From contig MNCI01035130.1 of assembly GCA_015680685.1 (NCBI GenBank), positions 663,403 through 727,402 of the forward strand: a stretch of 64,000 bases of DNA. The letters are read 5' to 3'. This document shows, in pieces, positions 21,768 through 34,539 of this stretch (positions are counted from its first letter, which is position 1; each line of letters opens with the position of its first letter). The DNA is from Gnetum montanum (lineage: Eukaryota; Streptophyta; Gnetopsida; Gnetales; Gnetaceae). The notes below the pieces were generated by a model, which was given only the letters and a program-made list of their open reading frames with translations, made no database searches and had not been told where the DNA came from. A program made the translations under genes and the position numbers.

Positions 21768-22657
21768 TGTTAGTCAACCAAATGGAGGACCATGGGTTAT
21801 GTGGGTATTAAGTTGTTAGAATTATGGTGAAGAACACTCAACATTTAATTCACTCTTAAGTAAGAAGGAAATAACTATCTTATTATTCAATCTCTAATGC
21901 AAAAAACATCATTCAAAGAAATTCCAATTCATTCTTAATCTTTATATCCTCAAAAACTCTTTGTCTATCCTCCTATTGTCCTCTTTTTGTTGAATTCTTT
22001 ATAGTTTTTCTTTGATTCAGTGCTAAAAGAACTTTGGTTGGTGGTTGGAATAATGTTTAGCTAACAGCTACGACTTGGGTGCAAGTCACAACTAGGTCAC
22101 ACCTTACAACCCAATGAAGGACTACAAAGCTAATCAACCACCACGAGTGATTGTAATCAGCATTCTTAGTCAACCATTTCCAATGGTCAAGTATTTAAAT
22201 CCTAATAATCAAGTGACCAATTAGGTTGAGAGATTTATCATAGCTATGATAGAGATGCAAGTCACAGGGACTTGCATTGATGAATTTTAGTTTTCTATTA
22301 AAGAATAAAATATGATTGGCTGTGATTTGCAGTTGATAGAAATTCTATGCTGCAAGCTCATGTCAGTCGCATGAGGTTGCAATACATTGCCAAACTTGAA
22401 TCTTACTTCATGTGCTACCTCCATCTTCATTCAAAGCTAACTTCACTTGCTCCTCTCTCTTTTATCCTCTAAAAATTAACTCTTGAGAATTGTAAGATGG
22501 ACATTGTTCCTTTTATGAGTTCAAAAATCATGGAAGGTTTAATTTAGGCATATGGCTCTAAATTATGGGTTGTTGTGGGTTGCATGAGCATATTTGTCTA
22601 TAAAATTCTAAAAATTAAAGAAACCAAGTAAAAGAGGTATCAATTCACGTCCTAACA
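21768..22657 (-). repeat. 3' LTR of element D
   Basis: It begins TGTTAGTCAACC and ends CGTCCTAACA on the plus strand, so the ends are complementary (TGTTAG/CTAACA). It aligns along its whole length with 59055-60985 minus the solo LTR. On the minus strand it follows a purine tract, so it is the downstream LTR. Confidence 0.85.
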
Positions 22658-22676
22658 TAGCCCCTAATTAAATCTT
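22658..22676 (-). other. Polypurine tract of element D
   Basis: On the minus strand TTAATTAGGGGCTA directly precedes the LTR start TGTTAGG. This is the plus-strand primer site for reverse transcription and sets the orientation of D. Confidence 0.6.
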
Positions 22677-25600
22677 TATCATCCTAATAAAAGAGAGCAA
22701 AATAATGCACATGAATTAATGAGAATTACAATAAACAAATGAAGCATATCATGAGATCAATACACATATATCATAATACTTCATGAATATACAACAAGAA
22801 GAGATGAGGAAAGAGGAAATGAAAAATAAAATGCTCAAGTTGAAGGAGCTAAGCCTTCCCTTGAAAGGGGCACCAGAGTCTTTGTTGGAGGAGGTTAAGG
22901 AGCATCCTCACTTGCCTACTCACTCATGAAGTCCTCCTTTGTCACCTCATCATTCATTTGGTCTGTAGGGCTAGATGATCTAGCTTAATCACCATCAATG
23001 AACAAGGAACCCATTAGAGCAAACTTCTAGTTCACTTGTTCATCAGCCTCTTGATGGTTGATAGTGTGGTGTAGCTCCCTCATCTTAGAATACATATGAT
23101 GGCCCATTATCTCCATATTGAAGGCTATTAGATATTGCCTCCTTTGTAGCAAGCCATAATGGGCATGAAGATGCATTTCTATCTTATTATAATGTGTAAT
23201 GAAACTTTCATGCAATGTGTCTAGATGGGTCATGATCTATGCTTTGGCTTCCGCCAAAGCCTAATCACCACCTTCCATGCCCTATTATTGCTACTAAGGC
23301 TATTGCATGTTAGCATGATGGGCCTTCCAAGCAGCCATCCCTCATTACTAAGGACACATGGATCAAGAATCCAACAAACCTTCTCATACTATACTCAAGA
23401 TAGATGTTACATGTAAAAGATGCATTACAAATTCGGGAATTTGTCCTTGTCCCATCCAATAGGCTTCTTAATGGGTAGGATAGGTGTTCAAATCTAAAAA
23501 TGCCAATATAACACTGAGTTCATTAATGGGGAAGGGACCTCACTGGGGAAAATTAAATATGAGAATATGCAATAACATAATGAAGAGTATTTTGACAATT
23601 AATTAGTACATTGACTATTATACCATGAATATGATACAAAAAATGCACAAATTTATTCCATTAACATCCCAAATTGACGAATACCATTATGCTACTCTAT
23701 ATTATCCAATACTATTAAATTTTCTACAAATATGAAGTCACCTCTCTTAAGAGAGCTTGGGCTTGGTTAGAGCTTAAAACCAAGCTTATCAATGAATTAC
23801 TCATAGGAATGTAATCCAAAATAGCTAAAATAAGGAAAAACATGATACCCATACTGTAATAGAATAGAAATTAAAATTATCATGGGCTCATATAAACATA
23901 TCCCAAGGCCATATTTCTAATAGGATATCCCTAGCTTAGCTTTCATCTCTAAGACAAAGTATCTAGAAATAAGAGAAAAAAAATTCTCCAACAACAGGTA
24001 TTATAAAAGGAAATAGAAATCCTAGCTTAATTTAGAATTCAAACTATAAAACAAAAAATTCTTTGGAAAATTGAATTAAAGCTGCCACAATATCAAAGAA
24101 GACATTAGAAGATTAGATTTTTTCATTATGACATTCAATCTATTCTAGAAAGATGCTTATGATCTAGGGTTGCTTGTAACAACATGCAACAAGAAATCTA
24201 GTGTAAAAACACATAAGAAACAAGAGATTTGGGATGTACCTTAGGTATATTATGGAAGGAAGGAAGCTTGGAGATGAGAGTTAGTAGCTATGCACATAAT
24301 GGAACCATGATTCAACACTTGTGTGTGAGTTGCGACCTATTGATTGTGAGTTGCAACCTATTGCAACATGATAATGAAAAATTTGAATGAATTTTGGAGT
24401 TGTGACCTAGTACAGTCGTACCATGTTGCATCTCGCAGACTGAGGATCACATCTATTCACATTATTTTGAAATATGAGAAATGAAACATTATAGTGTGGC
24501 ACACTTTGAGTCATAGGCATTCATACTATTCAAAAATCAAAAAACATAAATTTCCAATTATCACAAGTACTGAACTTATCAAAATGAAATCCAAGGCCAT
24601 TACGGCTCATATTACTTAAACTTTGAGAGACTATGACTTTCAGCCTTCCAACACTTCATGATTCAAAAGTATTCTCCAACTAATAGTAAAGAAAACAAAT
24701 AAAAAATATGGTAAAAAAAAAGAAAGTAATGAAATAATGTAAAAACTATATGGCAAGTAGAATAATTAATGTATTAGTACTTGGTAAATATCAAGACATT
24801 AGGTAACCATTAAGTAAATGAACTTTGAAAAGAAACAACATAAATACAAGGCATTTTCACATTAGAAATTTATGAATCATTATTTACCAAGTTATCCATA
24901 TTTGATGGTACTATACCTCTTAAAAACAAGTAGTCTTTTCTACTTAAAGTAGTTGTTGGTGATGGAGATTCTTCATGCACCAACATGATAAACTTATCCT
25001 ATGGCCATGAAAAATAGAGAACTTATGATCCAAAATACTTCATTACTTAATAGTTCTCTCTTTTTTTTATTTTTTTTTATTTTTTCCAGACAAACATTTT
25101 TTATGATTATGGGATTACTGCACTACCATCAAAATAGGGTCTGTAGATAATGGAAAATTTGCTATTGGTGTAGTTCCATGGTTGTAATGACGTAATATTT
25201 CTATTATAGGAGCATTCTTAAATTTGTACACCTATAATTGGTTATGATTGCTTGATGTACTACCAATAGAAGGTTCATAAACAACGAAAACTTTGCTCCT
25301 GGTACAGGTTCAATCCCTATGGAAGTCATTCCTCATGAATACCTTCATGGTTCATGTTTGATATCTCATGACATATCTTATCCTAAGTTCCCAATTAAGG
25401 AAGATACAAAGCATCAAGTTTTTTATGAAATAACATATTGAGCTAATAATATGCCTAGTACAAATCAAACAAGTTGAGCCACTTTTCTAATTGAAAAGCT
25501 AACAAAATCTATCCATGGGAAGAAATCCCATCATTCAACCATTTCTCTATTTATCTTAACATAAAATACATCATATAAAATTTAAATTTTTTTAACTAAA

Positions 25601-25854
25601 TAAGATACCAAAAATTCATGCCGTAGGACTAGTCAAACCTCTATTAGTTTAATTGATTGAAGTATAAGTACCATGAAAGATATGCTACCATAGATACTAC
25701 CAAAGAATTGATAATAATAATGATCACTACCATGCATAAGTATTAGTAGAAATATAATGTATGATACATAGTACTTGTTAGCTAATACTTGTAAGAAATA
25801 AAGCACATATTGATAAAGTTATTAACCTGTCACAATAACATGAGGGTTAGACAA
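22677..25854 (-). other. Post-integrase region of element D
   Basis: Decayed region between integrase and the 3' LTR. One short open piece (23233-23027, minus strand) is His- and Gln-rich and helical (TLHESFITHYNKIEMHLHAH), like the coiled-coil end of the extra frame in Athila-type elements. Two diverged repeats of roughly 136-bp spacing lie at about 25120-25330 (both contain ACTACCA and a TTTGCT block). Nothing else is recognised. Confidence 0.45.
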
Positions 25855-26447
25855 TTTTAGAAGGACCAAGTCAAAATCAGCTCATAATTAGATTAATTCA
25901 ACTTGTTGAGAAGAGGCATCAGTTAAACTAATCATCTCATTATCAAGGGAGGGATCTTGTGCAAAATAATACTTTAGTCATTGACCATTCACACATAAGC
26001 ACTCAAAACTACTAGGCCTTAAAATGTCAATAGCACCATTACCTAAGACCTTATTAACCCTGTAAGATCTCTTCCATTTTGATACTAATTTTTGAGCCTT
26101 ATATTAAATAATAAAATTAAATCTCCTTCTGAGAAGAGCTTCCTCATAATTTTCTTAACATGCCACATCTTCATCTACTTCTTATACAAATGTTGCCTAT
26201 CTAAAGCATGCATATGATCTTCATCCAAATGGTTTAAAGAAAATGAATGAGAAGAAAGATATAAGTCCAAGTTCATTTCCAATTAACATTACATTTAAAA
26301 ATATATATTTTTTATAGAATAAGGAACAACACATTGTTTATCAAATAGTAGTTCATATGGGGTAAAGATAAGAGATGATTTATATGATGTACAAATGGCC
26401 CATAATGCATTAGGTAAACGATAAGACCAATCTATTTTGTTAATAGA
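25855..26447 (-). pseudogene. Integrase C-terminal remnant of element D
   Basis: Read on the minus strand: DWSYRLPNALWAICTSYKSS, then FTPYELLFDKQC, then LNHLDEDHMHAL, and EGDLILLFNIRLKN. This order matches the integrase end of Athila-type elements (WS-RL-ALWAYRT ... PYxLVYGK ... LLFNSRLK). Stops interrupt it. The catalytic core is gone: the sequence changes to the truncated LTR of element C at about 26448. Confidence 0.8.
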
Positions 26448-26884
26448 CATGTCTCTTGAGGTGACCTTTGGAGGTTCAACTTAGGACATTTATACCTAGG
26501 CATAGAGGTCATGCTAGCATGGAGTTGTAAAACCAATAAAGGTGAGTAATGGGTGCTAGGTAAAGCAGGATAGGAAGTGGATTGGTGATTCTTGGTGGCT
26601 GGTAATAGGCCTAAGCATGGTGGCAATGTTGGATTGCCTCTAAGGGATAGATGACAAAGGAAGAAAGTCCCAAATGAATACTCTTAGAGCATGATCTAGA
26701 TACACTATTCTACCTCAATAAAGCAATCTTTCCTCTTTCCTTCTACATTTTCCCTGTTATTTTCTTTATGCATAATGTTGAATGTTACAAATATTTGATG
26801 ATTGCTATATTATCTTCCTAGGCATAATAGCTAATGTAACATATATATGATGTTTTCCATAACATTTGAGAATGGGATGTCACA
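26448..26884 (+). repeat. Left LTR of element C, 5' truncated
   Basis: It aligns with 54707-55090 starting at TCTTGAGGT and ends GGGATGTCACA. About 55 extra bases lie near its 3' end compared with the right copy. The first part of the LTR is missing at the junction with element D's integrase, which indicates a deletion there. Confidence 0.78.
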
Positions 26885-28235
26885 TTTTATACTAGAGGAA
26901 ACCATGACCTAAGAGCCAATCAGAATCATGGGTCAACTACACCCTAATGATTAACCATGGAGCCAAGATCCAGGGAGAGCCACGGACCACCACCAGATGT
27001 GTTATATGTTTGAGATGATCCATACACATACAAAAGAACCATGAAGTGTATCATGTTCAACATGAACCCCACCAACCAAGATTCATTCAAGGATATCAAC
27101 GATTAGGAGATCTGACTATGTCTCACCAAGGCACATTAGCTACCAGTAAATTTGGTAAAACACTAATCGAAGTAACTCTTACCCATCTTATATTATTGTT
27201 AGAATGTAAATGGATTTAGGTCATCATTAAATTCCTTCTAGAAGGTTAGTAACCATGACCTGAGTTGATTTGGTCTCATTTGAAAATTAGTATCCTAAAT
27301 ACCTTAGCCTTATACACTTAGCAATACTCATATTACCTAGGACCTATGCATTAGTAAATTTAAGAGATTCAACCTAGTCACAAGATGGTGTCATCCTTGC
27401 TCAACCAATAAGGTTTATTGCTATGAGATTCATACAAAAATTAGTACTTGAGAGGTAATGTTGTGATGTCTTTCTTATCCTTAATACCTAGAACATAATC
27501 TTGATGTGAGAGGATAAGATTATATCATACTCAAAAAATCATAACGTAAAAGTATTATGTTTTTATTTAAGGTTTTGGATATTGTTTATAATTATTGGAG
27601 TCATATAGAAGTCATCATTTGTCCATGTGTCAACCTAGGAATGTCTATTTGGCAAAATAAGTTATTTTGTTCCTTTAAAATCTTGAAAATTCAAGATAAT
27701 TTTTGGATTCTAAAATCATATACAATTCGTAGTACTTGTTGATTCTATTCCAATAGTACAAATTTCATCTTAATTGGATTTATGAATTATGAGATATCGA
27801 TGTTTAAAATTTTTTGTTATGCATGCTCAAATGAAATGATAATAAAAAGTTAAAAAGAAAACAAAAAAAGGTGGGACTAAAAAGATGGGGTGATTAGGCT
27901 CAAAACCCAACCCCAAAATAATTTGAGAGAGAGAGAGATATGTGTGTGTGTGTGTGTGTCTATTTGTCTATAATATACTTAATAAAAAAAATTTTGGGCC
28001 TTGTTAGGGTTAGGCCCATGGTTGGCCCATGTTGCAACGCCAGGGCCCATGGTCCATGAAGGCTGTAGCAACAAACCTTTCAAGCTAGCCCAAGTCTATG
28101 GATGCATTACCATCCAACAACACATTCATGACCTTCTTGTCTATGTTGCCTTGCAAATCGCTAGCATGCCCGAACTCACCAATGAGCCAGAGCACAAGAT
28201 CATGGAGAATCCATGTCAGTGTTGACTAGGATGTT
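26885..28235 (+). other. 5' internal region of element C
   Basis: It starts with a worn primer-site-like TTTTATACTAGAGGAAACC. No gag frame is recognised. An open stretch at 28001-28225 has no known domain. A GA/TG microsatellite is listed separately. Confidence 0.4.
27925..27959. repeat. GA then TG microsatellite
   Basis: A run of GA dinucleotides (27925-27938) passes directly into TG dinucleotides (27940-27959). Confidence 0.95.
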
Positions 28236-28766
28236 TGTAACATCCTGTTCCTTGTTAAGGGTGGAAAAATATTATAAAAATGTGATTAACCTTGAAATGA
28301 AGGGATGCCTCATTACGAGGAGTTACGATTATTCATATATTCATTGGGAATGTGTTTGACTTGTGCTATTTAAGGTTGGGTTTAGAGGTCATGCTGATCA
28401 TGGATTGTGGAGCCTAGAATGGTAAGTGATGAGAGCTAGATGAAGTGGAACAAGAAGGGACTAATCACACCTTTGGCTAGAAAACCTAATCATGGTGGCA
28501 GTGCGAAATTATCTCTAAGGTCTAAGTGGCATGGGAAGATAACCTAGAAGGCATTATAGTAAATCATTCTTATTAATAAAATTTTTATTTCTATTTTCTT
28601 TTCTATTCCATGTTCCAATTATTTATTTACTAGTTATTCATTAATTAAAGTATTTTATGATATTTCTATTATATAATCCTAGCATGTGATGAATTGGTTT
28701 AAAGTATTTTATGAGATATTGGATGATTGATCATGTTTTTATGACATTTGAGAATGAGATGTCACA
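28236..28766 (+). repeat. 5' LTR of element B
   Basis: It begins TGTAACATCCTGTTCC and ends GAGATGTCACA and aligns closely with 47082-47600. It is followed immediately by a primer-binding-site remnant. Confidence 0.9.
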
Positions 28767-28780
28767 TTTGGTATTAAAGA
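28767..28780 (+). other. Worn primer-binding site of element B (initiator Met tRNA type)
   Basis: TTTGGTATTAAAGA follows the LTR. The usual Met-tRNA-type site is TGGTATCAGAG; the differences are transitions of the C-to-T and G-to-A kind. Confidence 0.65.
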
Positions 28781-28929
28781 AAATCACGATTTAGGAACCA
28801 AAGTGAAAGAAAATATTATTTTATTATTATAGAAAATAGAAGTGCATCAAGGTAAGAATACATATAAAGGAAGAAGTGGAACATAGAAATCAGGAAGATG
28901 TAGAATAGGGAAAATAAGAAGCATAATAG

Positions 28930-31300
28930 TGGTTAATCATTTTGCTGGAACACATCAAGAAGATTTGAAACTATCTTTAATTGTGCTTCGTATTCTTTGT
29001 TAGTGGCATCCTTTTTACTGAGCATTGCCTTGCATCTTGCCAAGCCGCCAAACAATTGCTTCATATTCTTACTAACATTCTTTGTTGTGATTGTTGCCTC
29101 CTTCTTTTTTAGCTGAGTATCCAACACATCCATTTAAAAAGATTGATTATTCATGTCTTTTTTCCACTCTTTTTTTTCCTTTGCACACATAAAAAAAAGA
29201 TTTGAAATTATGAATTATGCATAAGAAGATCAAATGGAAAGAAAAAAAATGAAAAGGAGAAATACTCACCTGTAGCTGATTAGTCTCCATTTCAAGGTAT
29301 TACTCACAAGTCAATAGATGGCAAGCAAGACATGTTGCACTCACCAACTCTTTTAGAAGTTGCTCTAGATTTTGGAAAATATCCAATCCATTTGTAAGAA
29401 TTAGATGGAAGGATGATGAAACACCAGTCTTTACTCGTTCATAATCCTTCTTGAAGTTACATGATTAAGAGTTGTGTATGTGGAAGATCTCTTCGTGACT
29501 GAAGTAAGGAATATTCCTTGTGATCCATTAACGCAAATACTGAAAAATAACAAGTTCCTTCTTAGTAGTGACCAAAATCTACCTGAGTAAGTATGAGGAA
29601 CCTAAGATAGAGACTAAAGGGGTTGCTGGAATGGACCTAGCAACTAATGTCGACACCGCTTGTAGTAAGGAACCCCTTACTAGGGTTGCATGAGTAGATG
29701 GGGTCACATGTGTAAATGCCACATGTAGTGATCTAGATGGCGGAGTGAAGGTCCTTTTGATACTAGTGCTTACAATATCAACTCTTCTCATTTTCTGGAT
29801 AAAGAACCTTCACTCCATAGACATGTGCAATGTAAAAAGATCAACATCATACAAAAATAGAAAAAGGAAAGTATTCAAACCTTAAAATAATTAGAACTTA
29901 CCTTTGGTTCTTTTCCCTTATGTTGTTTGATATCTTGTTATTGGGGTTGTGGTTGGGCTTGTTGTTGGATTTGCTATTGGCCTTTTTGTCTTGGGTTGCT
30001 AGAGACTTACCCAGTATGTTGCCTCTATGAAAAAAAAAGAGAAAGAGAAATTTTTATTTTTCATTTGAAAAGAAAATATACAAGTAAAATAATGAACTAG
30101 GCTTTTATTATACCTTGGTGTTGGTGGTAAGTTCAATTTGCTCTCGAGGTAGAACTCGTCCAAAGGATGAAGCACCTTGAATAGATGAAGTACCTTAAGA
30201 AACCTCAATTTGTGCACCTTGGATCAGTTCATTTTATAGGATAGATTGCATTGCCAAATATATAAAAAGATATAAGAAAAAATAAGAATATCAACTATAT
30301 ATATGTATATATAAATACCTTCGTTGCTTCCCTTCTAATTTTTGGCTTATTGCAAAGCTAGTTGACTCCTCCTTACATCCTCAATATGACTTTGTATAAT
30401 TCTATCCTCTTGAAGAAATTCAGGACATAGATTGGGATTGTACTGACTAAAAAGTTTGGTTGAAAGGTTGCAACTTAGGATTAAACACATTATCAGGGGT
30501 ACACAACTTATATTATAAGGTTTCTTGGGATTCTATAAGGTAGCAACTGCTTCATCCATGACATTATACAAGGCATAGAAACAACATAATGACCAATCAT
30601 AAACTTTGCCACTTTTAGCACCATGAAGTATAAAAATAAAGTGGGCACTAACATGAGTTTGGTGTTGATGCCATAAGACCTTACTGTGGATGAATTGACA
30701 CAAATCAAAGTGAATTTCATTAATGAAATCTTCATGGAGAAATTGGCTTTTGTGGATAGTAGAATCACGAACACAATTGGATAGTTCATTTTTACAAAAT
30801 AATTGAAATGGAGGACAGAAAACTAAGAGAAGTAAAGGATCCTCCCCATGGTGAAAACCAAAAACTATCTAAAGTTTGGCTAGAGTAATTGTTAGTGCTT
30901 CAAAATCTAATTGTGAAACATAAATTCTATTTTTATTGCTACAAAGCCTTTCCAATATTTTGCCTTGAAAATAGGGAAGACAAGTAATCCAGACAATCCT
31001 AAAGTCTTAAGATATTGAAACTCCTACTTTTTAATCAAACTATGCACACAATTGCAAGCAACAATGGTATTATTTTGATGTAGAAAAATGGATATTAATT
31101 TGGAGTTACTTGAAGAAGCTGTAGGAGCTTAAGCTTAAGGAGGAATTGGAGAAGAATTTTGATGCTTTGGGGTCATGATGTCAATTGGAATCTTTGATGT
31201 TATTTGTAGGAATTATGTAATCCTTGAAGAATCCTTCAATTTTTTGTTGATGTTGTGTTATTATGTGCAAAGAGTTCTTTTCTACGTATGTTTATAAAAG
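28930..31300 (-). other. Minus-strand coding-like block in the 5' leader of B
   Basis: Short open pieces on the minus strand suggest a decayed protein gene: 29133-28933 reads as a Lys/Glu-rich coiled coil (LKKKEATITTKNVSKNMKQL) and 30789-30508 reads, in a neighbouring frame, FLHEDFINEIHFDLCQFIHS. I do not recognise the family. It may be the extra frame of a minus-strand retroelement inserted in B. Confidence 0.35.
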
Positions 31301-31439
31301 AATAGTAAGAACCATAGTAGGAGAAAAGAGGAAGTATCAATTTAAATTAATTAGTGATTAAATAAAGCTAACAGTCACTTTTTATGATTTTATGATTGAT
31401 AGGTCAACCAAAATGATGCTATCTCTAGCTTAACGTGTA

Positions 31440-31715
31440 GTGCCCTCCAAGACATTCATAATGGTCCATTATAGGCTCTACAAACATTGATAATGCCATT
31501 CATTAGGCTCATCGTGTGCATCGATGTCACTATCCATAATGGCCCATCAGAGGCACTGTGGGCATTGAAGACACCATTCATAATGATCTCTCATAGTTAC
31601 CATAGGCATTGACAACACCATTCATAATGGTTCATCCTGGTGACTGATGATGCCATCCATAACAGTCCATCTTAGGCACTTGTGGGCATCGATGGTTCTA
31701 CCGACAATGGCCTAT
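31440..31715. repeat. Degenerate minisatellite, about 55-60 bp units
   Basis: The motifs CCATTCATAATGG and GGGCATTGA or GGCATCGATG recur about five times with variable spacing. The following 31740-31990 repeats GCATGG/CCATGC and CCTTGCAT words. Confidence 0.65.
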
Positions 31716-32400
31716 TTTGACATGCTTTGGCATCAAAAATCCTAGAAACCCTATCCAACATTTCTTGTAGCATGGTCCTTGCAAGGACTGCATGGACCCT
31801 TATTTGGGTTGCGTAGGTTACTCTTGGATTGTCTCAACCGAGAGCAAGGTGTGCAAGCCTTGCTTGGGGCCATGTAGGCCCCTATGGAAGTTGCATAGGC
31901 CCCTTTAAGGACCATGCAGGCCAATTTGGAGGTCATGTGAGGCTTGCATGGGCCTTACTAGCCTTGCATAGTCCACATGCCTCACTTCCCCATGCCGATG
32001 CCATGCTGCTACTGTAGCAATTGACATTTCCATGGTAGGAAATGATGCTACTGCTAAACAACCTCTATCAAATCATTGCCTGCTGTTAACACTATCATTA
32101 CTATTGCACTTCCTCTTGTCATTGCCCTTGTGCACATTCATTGCATCACTACTTTGCCCTAGACTCTGCCACTAGTGCACCATTGTGGCTATTAGAACTA
32201 TTTTTCATTTGGTCATGTGATAAGAAAATTCTCCATCAGGAAATGAAAAATTTGAAATTCTTGTTAACTAACAAAAATTTTAAAATTCTCATTAGTTGAC
32301 AAAAATTTTGAAATTCTTGTCACCTAATAGAAATTTACAATTCCCATCATTGAGCCATTAATTTAAATTGAAAATGAGTGAAAATAAATTTTAAAAATAG

Positions 32401-32510
32401 AATTTAGCACCTTAGTAGCAACTTAGATAAACATTTTATAATTAAGCATGCTTGTCTTGGAGTAAAACTAGGATGGGTGACCACTTGGGAAGTCTTGAAA
32501 TTTGTGTATG
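32401..32510 (+). pseudogene. 5S rRNA-derived sequence, copy 1
   Basis: Bases 32441-32494 align without gaps to the 3' half of plant 5S rRNA, including the box-A-like TTAAGC and box-C-like AGGATGGGTGACC...GGGAAGTC internal promoter parts; I count roughly 11 differences in 54. The preceding 40 bases fit the 5' half poorly but keep AGCAC in register, most differences being transitions. It would not make a functional 5S rRNA. Confidence 0.82.
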
Positions 32511-32789
32511 TTTTTGCAACTTAAAATAGTCATGATTTTTAATTTCAAAGTTCCATTTAAACTAGAAGAAAATTGATTTTAATAGAATTGAACCTTCTAA
32601 AAGTAATGGAATGGTTAGATTTAGCCTTTAGACAATAAAAAAATTAACTTTTTAATCCTGTACTTAAGGTCCTAAAACAAATTAGGATTATATGGTTGGG
32701 TAGAGATTCATGATAGTTTCAACCTCTTCTAGAACCAATTAACCATCTTGAGAATCATAAAAGGGCCATAGAGGTCAAAGATTGCTAAC

Positions 32790-33935
32790 ATGCTTGATTT
32801 TCTCAATTTACTAATGTCTAAAACTCAAAGAGTACATTAGAGAATGATGGAGACTCGAGTCAATAACTAGATGAATGCCTTGCAAGATCAAATTAATGAA
32901 ATTAGGGGTATTCAAGAAGAGATTCATTAATTAAATCAAGGGTTTAGGACAAAGATGCAAAACATGTCCAAAGAAATTAGAAAATTATCTTAGAGCTTAG
33001 AGGATAAATGGTTGGATGTGTAAGAAAAGATGGATACTTTAGATGATTTCATCAAACAATTAATCAACTATCTCACATAGCCTTCGAATCCTAGCCATGT
33101 TCAACCTAGGGATGAACACAAAGATTAGTTTCCACATTAGAGAGATCAAAATCATGATCAACTTTCCCCTAGGCATTCACATCGGAACCAACCCCCACTT
33201 GCTAGTCTCAAGGATACCAATATCGCTTGTTTAGGTCATAGAGTAGAAACTGAAGGTGAGGGATATGGGAATTGGCATAATGCATGTACAGAATCACTAA
33301 ATCAGATTCATGTTAAGAAGGTAAAATTAGACCATTATGATGATAGCCCTAGATCTAGTGCCAAGGTGAAATATTAGCTTGAAACAATGAAAAAGTACTT
33401 TGACATCTTGAATTTGTTAAGACAAGAGTGCCTAAAAGTTGTCTTCCTATACTTAAGAGGCCTTATAGCAACATCGTGGAATGGAATGAGATATCAAGGT
33501 TTGATTACAAATTGGCTTAATTTTTGTCAATTGTTTGAGCAAAAATCTATACCAAATTCTTTCCTCAAAGAACACAAGATGACATTTGATTCCTTAAGAT
33601 TAGGAAGGCGATCCATAGAAGATTATTACAAGGAATTTTGTGAGCTCTCTTGGTATGTAGGCCAATAGGATGAGGGAGAATTAACTTCAAAGTTCATTAG
33701 TGGAATACATAAACAACAATGTCTTCAAACATAAGCACATAATCCTCAAACTGTTGATGAAGCATATAGAGTTGCTAATGATTATGAAGAATTGAATCAA
33801 GTACAAACAACACTTCGGCAAGTAACCCTTCGACAAGCAGTGATAGAAGAAACACCAATCAAAAGAGCTCGATTTGGGATGGGATGTTTTGTTTGTGGCA
33901 AAGATCATTTCAAGCAAGACTATTTAAAATTTTGA
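32790..33935 (+). pseudogene. Gag remnant of element B with zinc knuckle
   Basis: The translation shows the retrotransposon gag core: FLYLRGLIATSWNGMRYQGL, then FLKEHKMTFDSLRLGRRSIE and DYYKEFCELSW (33450-33660). A zinc knuckle reads CFVCGKDHFKQDY near 33890, with Tyr in place of the last Cys. Stops (mostly TAG) interrupt it. A coiled-coil N-terminal part precedes it. Confidence 0.82.
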
Positions 33936-34049
33936 GCAAAGGTAGAAAGGAAAAATTAAACAAGGAACCAAAAACCCAACCCAAACATGAATAAAGAAAA
34001 AATCCAAACCGCTGCCATAGCTATAAAGAAGATTTTCGCATTAACTAAA

Positions 34050-34420
34050 TCAGGTTTGCATATATTTAATTAAAGGTTAAAAAATTAAGTTTTTGATTAA
34101 TAGTGACGACAGTGAGAACTTTATTTCTTTAATGTTAATTACTTTAGTTTACCTTCCAAGAAAATTATTAAGATAGAACTTGTAGATGGAATGATCGTGA
34201 GAAAGCATACTAGGTACGAAGAAATTACATTTACTTTATAAGACATGTCTTTCATTGATGAATTCTTTGAATTTAAATTAGGTGATGTTGATGTGATCTT
34301 AGGAATGTCTTTCTTGTAAACTTTTGATGTTACTACCCACCTTGGAACTCGTATTTTAAAGGTGCCAACCACTGATGGAGTTTGGGTTCTAAGGGCAATA
34401 GGAACAATAAAGAAAATCCA
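34050..34420 (+). pseudogene. Protease remnant of element B
   Basis: The translation contains IELVDGMIVRKHTRY and GDVDVILGMSFL (34280-34318), the latter matching the ILGM motif of chromoviral retropepsins. The catalytic Asp-Ser/Thr-Gly triplet is not readable. Confidence 0.65.
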
Positions 34421-34539
34421 CACAATAACCATTAAATAAGCCAAAATATTAATAAAAAAGGGTGCTATGATGTTGGTTGTCAAGGTAACTCAACCTTAGA
34501 AATCTTCAGGTATTGAGATTCTAAAAGAATTTGAGGAAT

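Larger units (their letters stand above)
31430..32760 (+). repeat. Composite repeat with 5S rRNA-derived segment, copy 1
   Basis: A minisatellite-like part (31440-31990), a triplet-rich part and a 5S-derived segment (32401-32510) are followed by a tail containing GAACCTTCTA and CTTAAGGTCCTA. The same order (minisatellite, 5S segment, GAACCTCCTA, CTTAAGATCCT) occurs at 47840-48960, so these are two copies of one family. Edges are not established. Confidence 0.6.

Noticed and set aside
28236-28766. LTR pair between element B's left LTR and element C's right LTR
   Set aside because: They are related but clearly less alike than B left with B right (28236-28766 and 47082-47600) and C left with C right (26448-26884 and 54599-55090).
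32401-32510. Functional 5S rRNA gene
   Set aside because: Too many differences from the conserved sequence, no tandem 5S array, and the 5' half is badly worn.
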